Below are positions 32,280 to 37,826 of a stretch of DNA of 37,826 nucleotides, piece by piece. The notes below the pieces were generated by a model. It was not told the origin of the DNA. It worked only from the letters and a program-made list of their open reading frames with translations, and ran no database searches. The position numbers and the translations under genes were made by a program. Within the stretch, counting starts at the first letter, position 1; each line of letters begins with the position of its first letter. The stretch comes from Bacillus sp. DNRA2 (lineage in GTDB: Bacteria > Bacillota > Bacilli > Bacillales > Cytobacillaceae): assembly GCF_012843265.1 (NCBI RefSeq), contig NZ_JABAIT010000030.1, forward strand, positions 1 through 37,826, read 5' to 3'.

Positions 32280-33353
32280 TTGGATACATTAATAACTAAT
32301 CCCATCATAGATGAGTACAAAGTAAGTAAAGAACTGTATAAAGATTTCTGTACAAAAATAGAAGGTTTAATAAAAGATATCCTTAAGCAAAAAAATCTTA
32401 ACTACCATTCTATTGAATCAAGAGTGAAGGAAGAAAATAGTTTAGATTTAAAAGTTAAAAATTCTAATGGAAAATATACTTGTTTAGGTGAAATTACTGA
32501 TGTAACTGGACTTAGAATAATTACTTACTTTTCAGATGATGTTGATATGATTGCAGAGATTATTCAAAAGGAATTTGAAATAGACAAATCTAATTCAGTC
32601 GATAAAAGAAAGCAATTAGACCCTGATAGATTTGGATATCTTTCTTTACATTATGTGGTTAAATTGAATGGTAATAGGGTAACATTACCAGAATATCAAA
32701 GATTTAAAGATTTAAAAGTTGAAATCCAAATTCGTTCTATACTCCAACATGCTTGGGCTGAGATAGAACATGATTTAGGATATAAAACTAAACATTCCAT
32801 TCCTAGTCTAGTTAGAAGAGAATTTTCTAGGTTGGCTGGTCTTTTAGAATTAGCTGATGAAGAATTTATTAAGATAAGAAAAAACCTTGATGAATACAAT
32901 GAGAATATTAAAGAACAAATAAAATCTAAACCCTCAAATGTTTTAATAGATAAATTAACCATTAAGCAATTATTAGAAGATAGAGAAAGTATTGCTAGTG
33001 TAATTGACTATGAAATTTGTAAGATTGCTAACGCAGAACGTCAGCATCCAGATGATAAAGTAGTAGAAGCTGATGTACAAAGATTAAAGTATCTAGGTTT
33101 AAATACAATTGATGATGTAATTAATTCCTTATATAAACATAAAAAAGCAATACTTAGGTTTGCACATGTATTACTTAAAGATAACGAAGACCATTATCTA
33201 CTTCCAGGACTTAGTTTATTTTATTTAGCTTATTCTATAATAGGTAGTAAAGGGTCTGTGGAAGATATTAATGATTATCTTAACGAATTTACTATTGGCG
33301 AATTAGGGGATAGAGAAGATTTTGTGAATCAAATATTAGCCTTAATTAATTAA
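32280..33353 (+). CDS. RelA/SpoT-domain nucleotide pyrophosphokinase-like protein
   Basis: A protein of about 357 residues with an N-terminal RelA_SpoT synthetase domain (about 20-190) and a helical C-terminal half. Landmarks: SIESRVKEENS (substrate-binding Arg/Lys/Ser), EITDVTGLRIITYF (metal Asp), DRFGYLSLHYVV and VEIQIRSILQHAWAEIEHDLGYK (catalytic Glu). No hydrolase (HD) domain is present. It would make (p)ppGpp or pyrophosphorylate nucleotides or tRNA, as small alarmone synthetases and ToxSAS-like toxins do. TTG 32280 is nine bases after AGGAG; GTG 32271 overlaps that site. It stands alone with its own terminator in a defence-rich island, so an anti-phage role is possible. Confidence 0.78.
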   Translation: MDTLITNPIIDEYKVSKELYKDFCTKIEGLIKDILKQKNLNYHSIESRVKEENSLDLKVKNSNGKYTCLGEITDVTGLRIITYFSDDVDMIAEIIQKEFEIDKSNSVDKRKQLDPDRFGYLSLHYVVKLNGNRVTLPEYQRFKDLKVEIQIRSILQHAWAEIEHDLGYKTKHSIPSLVRREFSRLAGLLELADEEFIKIRKNLDEYNENIKEQIKSKPSNVLIDKLTIKQLLEDRESIASVIDYEICKIANAERQHPDDKVVEADVQRLKYLGLNTIDDVINSLYKHKKAILRFAHVLLKDNEDHYLLPGLSLFYLAYSIIGSKGSVEDINDYLNEFTIGELGDREDFVNQILALIN

Positions 33354-33356
33354 TAA

Positions 33357-33382
33357 AAAAGCTACCATATGGTGGCTTTTAT
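33357..33382 (+). terminator. Terminator of the RelA/SpoT-domain gene
   Basis: AAAAGCTACC-atat-GGTGGCTTTT, 10 pairs with one G-U, immediately after the stop codon. Confidence 0.85.
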
Positions 33383-33470
33383 TGTTTAGAAACACTTGAA
33401 TTATCTGATAATTAATCGATATTTATTTTTGCTAGAAAATTTTTTTAAAAGGTAATTTCCTACGTCAGCT

Positions 33471-33495
33471 ATACCCCTCCCCACTGGTGGGGTAT
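33471..33495. repeat. Competing GC-rich hairpins near the recombinase
   Basis: ATACCCC (33471-33477) can pair with GGGGTAT (33489-33495), while CCCCAC (33479-33484) can pair with GTGGGG (33487-33492). The two folds exclude each other. The surroundings are AT-rich, so this GC patch stands out. It may be a recombination or origin structure. The remaining gap 33383-33670 shows no gene. Confidence 0.5.
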
Positions 33496-33670
33496 CCCCC
33501 ATTGAATATTAATAATCAAGAAATGAGTCAGCAACAAGTACCATAAACTGGAATACGAAATTTTATTTTACTGATATTAGCTGTTCAGGATGTAGCCTAT
33601 GCCTATTTAATAGGCTTCCCACCCTATAATTGCGTATTTCCAAAGAGAACACGCATAAATTAAGATATTT

Positions 33671-33698
33671 AAAAACCACCAGCTTATTAGCCAGTGGT
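33671..33698 (-). terminator. Terminator of the tyrosine recombinase gene
   Basis: On the minus strand ACCACTGGCT-aata-AGCTGGTGGT (two G-U pairs) is followed by TTTTT. Confidence 0.8.
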
Positions 33699-33705
33699 AT
33701 CAATG

Positions 33706-34266
33706 TTATAGTTTGAAAACCTTCATGTTATTCTCTATCTGTTCTTCAGTGATTCCTATGTATCGAAGCGTTATTTCAGGGTGAGAATGATTCAATATCA
33801 TTTGAAGTTCTGCCATGTCCTTAAACTGTTTATAATGCCAATACCCAAAAGTTTTTCTCATTGTGTGAGTTCCAATACCTTCAGTTATATCCACCATTTC
33901 AGAAGCCTTATTTAGCTGTCTGTAAGCTTGTGTAGGTGTTATAGGCTTATCACCTTTACGACTAGGAAACAGCCATTCTGAATCCAATGAAGCGATATAA
34001 GACTGTATTTCTTTATAGATGCTATCAAGGTATATAGTTCTAGGCTTCTTTGTTTTTCCTTCCTGAATAACAAGCTTCTTCTTTCGCTTTACATCAGATA
34101 CCTTCAGCTTCAGTATATCCCCCACACGTAATCCGGTATTTATTCCAATAAGGAAAAGTATGTAATCACGTTCACCACAGAATCTTTTCAGGCTAAACTT
34201 CATATCTTCAATCTGTTGCTTATCTCTAATAGGTTGTACATCTTTAATCTGATTAGCTGTTGTCAT
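33706..34266 (-). CDS. Minimal tyrosine recombinase (phage integrase family)
   Basis: Site-specific DNA recombinase consisting of little more than the catalytic domain (186 residues; full integrases are near 300-400). The full active site is present: Arg47 in NTGLRVGD, Lys in GKTKKPRTI, H134-x2-R137 in HTMRKTFG, His in LNHSHPE and the nucleophile Tyr169 in LRYIGI. The N-terminal core-binding domain is missing, as in several Firmicutes plasmid and phage recombinases. AAAGGAT precedes the ATG. It may resolve multimers or move the element that includes the Rep-like gene; use of selC as its target is unproven. Confidence 0.85.
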   Translation of the reverse strand: MTTANQIKDVQPIRDKQQIEDMKFSLKRFCGERDYILFLIGINTGLRVGDILKLKVSDVKRKKKLVIQEGKTKKPRTIYLDSIYKEIQSYIASLDSEWLFPSRKGDKPITPTQAYRQLNKASEMVDITEGIGTHTMRKTFGYWHYKQFKDMAELQMILNHSHPEITLRYIGITEEQIENNMKVFKL

Positions 34267-34347
34267 TTTTCTTCTATCCTTTCAGTTAAGTAAAATCAAT
34301 ATTTTGAATGTACGATTTTTTCAACTAAGGATAGTATATCAGCTAAA

Positions 34348-34486
34348 ACGGTATGATACCATTAGATATGCGGAATCCAATGTATGTTTTTAACCACTTT
34401 CTTACATTGGATAAAACTTTAATATTTTGAATACCGTTAAAATTTCAGTCCACTACCGTAAATGTCAGGAACATGACAGGAACATG
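34348..34486. repeat. Nested inverted repeats and tandem repeat upstream of the recombinase
   Basis: ACGGTAT (34348-34354) faces ATACCGT (34431-34437). Inside lies ATCCAATGTA (34375-34384) facing TACATTGGAT (34403-34412). Next comes a tandem CAGGAACATG (34466-34475 and 34477-34486, period 11). This gene-free stretch (34267-34631) could hold recombination sites or an origin. No function can be assigned. Confidence 0.5.
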
Positions 34487-34631
34487 CCCTCGTATGACCT
34501 CTAAAACCCAGTCACATCAATACTTTATAGTGATAAAGGATTATAAAACATGCCCACGTTTGTCAGGCTTCTTGATATTTGCTGATGAATTTACCTTTCT
34601 GCTGGTTAAATAACAGAATTGCCACAGCTAT

Positions 34632-35066
34632 CTATTCATCATCATCTTCTTCTGAATAATAATCTTCATCATTATCTTCAAACAAGGTAACACGTGGTGT
34701 TCCATACTCAAAATGTTCATCTAATACTTCCCATGCTACTTCGACAAATCCTCTAATCATTTTACCCCAATGAGTAAAGACATAAATAAATGCTTCATCA
34801 TCTTCAAGCATTTCTTCTTTATTGTCTTGATTTACAAAAAATGGGATTTGATAAGATACATCAATATCTTGGTCATCGTCTTTTGTTCCCTCTATCCCAT
34901 ATCCTTTAACATCAAAATATATTACCAATAGCCCAATGGCTTCTTCATCTTCTGACGTCCGTCTATCAACAAATGCAATTGTTAATGAATACGTAGTAAC
35001 ATAACTATCAGCATGTTCCCTTTTGAACTCTTTCAAATCACCTAATGTTACAAGTTCAATGTTCAC
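34632..35066 (-). CDS. Acidic hypothetical protein
   Basis: A 144-residue soluble protein, strongly acidic, with Asp/Glu runs in the middle (KDDDQDID) and at the C-terminus (EDNDEDYYSEEDDDE). GTG start with GGGAGTGA six bases upstream. No family recognised. Acidic small proteins on mobile elements sometimes mimic DNA or act as inhibitors, but this is only a thought. The 261-bp stretch 35067-35327 shows no gene. Confidence 0.55.
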   Translation of the reverse strand: MNIELVTLGDLKEFKREHADSYVTTYSLTIAFVDRRTSEDEEAIGLLVIYFDVKGYGIEGTKDDDQDIDVSYQIPFFVNQDNKEEMLEDDEAFIYVFTHWGKMIRGFVEVAWEVLDEHFEYGTPRVTLFEDNDEDYYSEEDDDE

Positions 35067-35327
35067 TTATATCACTCCCAATATTAACATCTAGTTCAAT
35101 TTCCCTATATGTTCCAATCCATATCAATAATATTCTGAACCAAATGTTACAAAGAAAGGATAGACATTAAGGGAACTAATAGCCATTAAACCAAATCACT
35201 AATGTCTACCCCGCTATTCCTTCACGTCCAAATGAAGCAATCTAAGACTTCTGACAGCATATCATCCGGCACACTGTTGGAATAGGGTTTCTGTTTTAGC
35301 TAATAACAAACCATTACCTGATACACG

Positions 35328-35693
35328 TTAGTTGTTTTCTTTATATATTACTTCTTTAAGAATATCTCTTTTATCAAACTTTACTATAACTGAATCATCG
35401 AAGTTAATACCTTTGATTTCATAGGTGTCATTACCTTTATCTATCGTTTCTGCACTAGGAAGAAATAGAGTGGTTACTTCACCATAAGTACCATAAACTT
35501 CATTATCTATATAACCTTTAATTTCTTCTACCTTCTGTCTAAATTCCCTTAAATCCTGTCTGTTCAGGTGTTCTAGTTCCTTGTCTAGCCTTTGAATTTC
35601 CTTGTCTACTTCTTCGGGTGAAGTTTGAGAAGCTGTTGAAGAACAACCACCTAAAAACATTAAACATCCTACTGCAATTAATAATTTTTTCAT
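35328..35693 (-). CDS. Small lipoprotein with coiled coil
   Basis: A 121-residue secreted lipoprotein: basic start MKKLLIAVG, lipobox FLGGC (Cys17), then a heptad-like coiled coil (about 27-65, EVDKEIQRLDKELEHLNRQD) and a beta-rich C-terminal domain. AGGGGGAT precedes the ATG. Family not recognised. Lipoproteins on conjugative or phage-like elements can act in entry exclusion; unproven here. Confidence 0.65.
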   Translation of the reverse strand: MKKLLIAVGCLMFLGGCSSTASQTSPEEVDKEIQRLDKELEHLNRQDLREFRQKVEEIKGYIDNEVYGTYGEVTTLFLPSAETIDKGNDTYEIKGINFDDSVIVKFDKRDILKEVIYKENN

Positions 35694-35775
35694 GTTATCC
35701 CCCTATCAAAAATATTATACAGAAATAGTAATTAAACCGATATATCGAATCGTACAAAAAACATACATATACACA

Positions 35776-35815
35776 AAAAAACAGCCGACCAGCTGAAATC
35801 AATCAACTAGTGGGC
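35776..35815 (-). terminator. Terminator of the Rep-like gene
   Basis: On the minus strand AGCC-c-ACTAGTTGA / TCAGCTGGT-c-GGCT (13 pairs including G-U, one C-C mismatch) is followed by TTTTTTT. Confidence 0.85.
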
Positions 35816-35902
35816 TTCGTGTTTGCTACCTTCATCCTTCATCATTTCGGACTGGAACTAACGGTAGTTCTAATGGAATCTTGCGTGATAATCGATGGTA
35901 GT

Positions 35903-36868
35903 TTACTTCTTACGTTTTTCTTGAAGCTTCTGTACAATAGCCTTCTCTGTTTCAGGAAACATAGCTTTCAAAGTTGCATTAGGCATTTTACCGCTTCTAC
36001 CAGCCACGTAAGGATTTACGAATATTCGTGTGTACTTTTTTCTGTTTTTCATTCCTTCACCGATAAAGAAAACATTCGTACCATACAGCTTACATCCTAA
36101 AAGCTTATTCTTCAGTGTAGATGCTTTTGTGTAGTTCAACATTTTTGCCAGTTCATTTAATTCAATAGGCTGACATCCATCTTCTACCGGATTTTGTTGC
36201 TGGTGACAGAGTACACCTGATTCCACATTGATAAAAGGCAGTACCATGAATAAAAGGTAAAGATTCTTAGGTGTATTAACAGATTTACCGTTAGCATCCT
36301 TTTCCTTGTATAACGCTTGAATCTGTCTATCATAAGCTTTTACTGTTTCAGTTCCACCAGTACCCCCCTTAGATGCTTTCCCTTTAAAGTGGTACTTACT
36401 ATTCCATTTCAGTCTGATTTCAAATCTGCCCAATAATTCTTCTTCTAAGATTTCTGTTTCAATCATCTTTTTATAGAACTTGTAAAATTCCTTTTCGTTA
36501 CTGATTTCTAATAATCCCCTTAAATCCTTCTTCAGTAAGTATCTATTGTTATTTGTCATTAGATAGCTTCCTTTATCATCGTAGGAAACATAAGTACCTA
36601 GAAACATGATTCTAGCCTTTTCCATATCATTAAACCGTACATCCTGATGAAAAGCTTTCAGTGTATCTACTAACATGAAGGTAACCCCCCCTACTACATC
36701 AGTGAATAATTCATAGTTCTTTTTGTTGTCGTAGTATTCTTGTTTTCTTTTTAATACATCATTATCTATAATCGTCTTTCCTACTAAATCACTTTTCTTG
36801 ATGTAATCTTCAAAAGTACCATCTTCAAACACAATTCTTTCTGTTTCTAATCCCTTAAATGTTGTCAT
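35903..36868 (-). CDS. Putative plasmid/phage replication initiator-like protein
   Basis: A 321-residue soluble protein. The segment IELNELAKMLNYTKASTLKN (about residues 221-240) looks like a winged-helix/HTH DNA-binding unit, preceded by KNLYLLFMVLPFINVESG and followed by a basic NRKKYTRIFVNP stretch. This architecture occurs in hypothetical replication or regulatory proteins of Bacillus plasmids and prophages. ATG with AAGGGG nine bases upstream and a strong terminator downstream. No polymerase or helicase motif is present. Assignment as Rep is tentative; a phage transcription factor is equally possible. Confidence 0.45.
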   Translation of the reverse strand: MTTFKGLETERIVFEDGTFEDYIKKSDLVGKTIIDNDVLKRKQEYYDNKKNYELFTDVVGGVTFMLVDTLKAFHQDVRFNDMEKARIMFLGTYVSYDDKGSYLMTNNNRYLLKKDLRGLLEISNEKEFYKFYKKMIETEILEEELLGRFEIRLKWNSKYHFKGKASKGGTGGTETVKAYDRQIQALYKEKDANGKSVNTPKNLYLLFMVLPFINVESGVLCHQQQNPVEDGCQPIELNELAKMLNYTKASTLKNKLLGCKLYGTNVFFIGEGMKNRKKYTRIFVNPYVAGRSGKMPNATLKAMFPETEKAIVQKLQEKRKK

Positions 36869-36997
36869 CTTCAGCTTCCCCTTTAATTTGTGATTCAGAA
36901 GCTATTCCCTAGCTTACAAAAAGCTTTGAAAATAGGTTTCTGATACTACGTCAAGAAAATAGACACAGATTTTTCTACCGCGCTTTCGCTTGGTGGC

Positions 36998-37047
36998 CTT
37001 TATAAAAAAGTTTAAATATAGAGCGATTTAAACTTTTTTATAAAGGT
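36998..37047. terminator. Perfect 21-bp palindrome at the end of the transposase gene
   Basis: The sequence CCTTTATAAAAAAGTTTAAA and its following T (36998-37018) pair without mismatch with 37027-37047 around an 8-nt loop, five bases after the transposase stop. It should terminate transcription from either side. The insertion sequence probably ends a little further left, near the TGATACTACGTC at about 36940-36951; I cannot fix the border. Confidence 0.75.
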
Positions 37048-37051
37048 AAAA

Positions 37052-37826
37052 TCAAGCTGCAGAATTTCTATACATCCGCTCAAATTCGTTTGGTGTAAAG
37101 TAATCCAATGTTGAATGGATTCGCTTGGAATTGTAAAAAAATTCGATGTACTCAAATAGCGCTTTCTTCGCATCTTCTCTTGTTATAAATCCCGTTTGAT
37201 AAACGAGCTCACGCTTAAGAATACCGTGAAAGGATTCAATACAAGCATTGTCATAACAGTTTCCTTTCCGGCTCATGCTGCCTATCATATTGTACTTATT
37301 TAATAGTTTCTGATATTCAGAGGAGGCATATTGGACACCTCGGTCTGAGTGATGAATAACGCCTTTCCTTGGCTTTTGACGCTTGTAAGCCATTTTTAAA
37401 GCGGAGATAACCAATTCCTTTGTCATGGTTTTGTCCATGGCCCAACCTACTATTTTACGAGAATATAAGTCCATTACGGTCGCCAAATATAACCAGCCCT
37501 CATTGGTCGGAATATACGTGATATCCGTTACCCATAACTGGTTTGGTTTATTAGCTTTAAATTGCCGATCTAGAATGTTTTCACTTACCGGATGATGATG
37601 CTTAGAATTTGTCGTAGCCTTATATTTCTTGACGGTACAAGATTTCCAATGGTTCTTGGTCATAATTCGAGAAACTGTACGCTCACTCACCTTCACACCC
37701 CGTCTATTCAGGGTTTTGGCGATTTTAATACTGCCGTAGCGTTGTTTAAATTCTATATGGGTCTGAAGAATCTTTCGTGATAATTTCTCGTGTTGTTTCT
37801 GCCGGTTACTTTTTGGTCGATTTAGC
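37052..37826 (-). CDS. IS3-family transposase OrfB, 5' part beyond the window
   Basis: DDE transposase of the IS3 family. The frame is open to the window edge, reading RQKQHEKLSRKILQTHIEFK and YGSIKIAKTLNRRGVKVSER, which is the usual HTH-like region before the catalytic core. A GTG at 37696 lies inside this reading and is not needed as a start. DDE motif residues are in TDITYIPTNEGW, HHSDRGVQYASS and DNACIESFHGILKREL. The gene looks intact as far as seen; OrfA must lie beyond the window. It marks the right edge of the accessory island here. Confidence 0.92.
   Translation of the reverse strand, partial: LNRPKSNRQKQHEKLSRKILQTHIEFKQRYGSIKIAKTLNRRGVKVSERTVSRIMTKNHWKSCTVKKYKATTNSKHHHPVSENILDRQFKANKPNQLWVTDITYIPTNEGWLYLATVMDLYSRKIVGWAMDKTMTKELVISALKMAYKRQKPRKGVIHHSDRGVQYASSEYQKLLNKYNMIGSMSRKGNCYDNACIESFHGILKRELVYQTGFITREDAKKALFEYIEFFYNSKRIHSTLDYFTPNEFERMYRNSAA

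Noticed and set aside
1-37826. CRISPR array or rRNA genes
   Set aside because: No regularly spaced 24-40 bp repeats with unique spacers and no rRNA-like sequence were seen.

Overview
The window looks like chromosome of a low-GC, facultatively anaerobic Bacillaceae (Bacillus/Neobacillus-like). This rests on strong AGGAGG ribosome binding sites, frequent TTG/GTG starts, Bacillus-type SpeA, QcrA, YdhK and MoeA proteins, an Fnr-type box and GGGACAGG-type intergenic palindromes. Genus and species cannot be fixed from the sequence alone.

Region 1 (about 1-12.6 kb) is an anaerobic respiration block. After a histidine-kinase remnant comes a two-gene Rieske/cytochrome b complex whose second gene fuses cytochrome b6, subunit IV and cytochrome c in one chain. 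A GGDEF diguanylate cyclase follows. On the minus strand are nrfHA (ammonia-forming nitrite reductase) and an operon for a membrane cytochrome-like protein, a NasC/NarB-type molybdopterin nitrate reductase, a four-cluster ferredoxin, a second Rieske protein, a small membrane protein and moeA. Together they would reduce nitrate to nitrite to ammonium. The operon promoter carries an Fnr-like palindrome centred at -41.5. A 312-bp MITE-like element with an 8-bp target duplication sits between moeA and nrfH.

Region 2 (12.6-22.6 kb) is built around a MocR-type (GntR plus aminotransferase) regulator. It contains a BenE-like transporter, an operon of four PLP enzymes (HisC-like, a second aminotransferase with an apparent frameshift, SpeA-like decarboxylase, PatA-like aminotransferase), a PCYCGC-type lipoprotein and two tiny membrane proteins. 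Five pairs of the motif ATTGGATGGT, every pair repeated at exactly 24 bp, lie in front of these units at a fixed distance from -10-like boxes. I read this as a regulon visible in the raw sequence.

The PCYCGC lipoprotein has an in-frame TGA exactly where the family has the first Cys of a CxxC (giving UxxC), followed by a hairpin fitting the bacterial SECIS rule. A tRNA-Sec gene (selC, anticodon TCA) lies about 6 kb away in the same window. This makes a selenoprotein very plausible and is the most exciting observation here.

Region 3 (22.6-27.2 kb) is a roughly 1.4-kb duplication (YdhK lipoprotein, selC 3'-half remnant, DUF2231 membrane protein). The second DUF2231 copy is dead and truncated next to intact selC. 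A cupredoxin C-terminal remnant and a ribbon-helix-helix-like gene lie between the copies.

Region 4 (27.2-37.8 kb) is an AT-rich accessory island bordering selC. It holds a two-gene CBASS-like locus (CD-NTase plus 4TM effector), a RelA/SpoT-domain protein, a catalytically degenerate RNase H-like protein, a HEPN-like protein, a minimal tyrosine recombinase, a putative replication protein and an IS3-family transposase running off the end.
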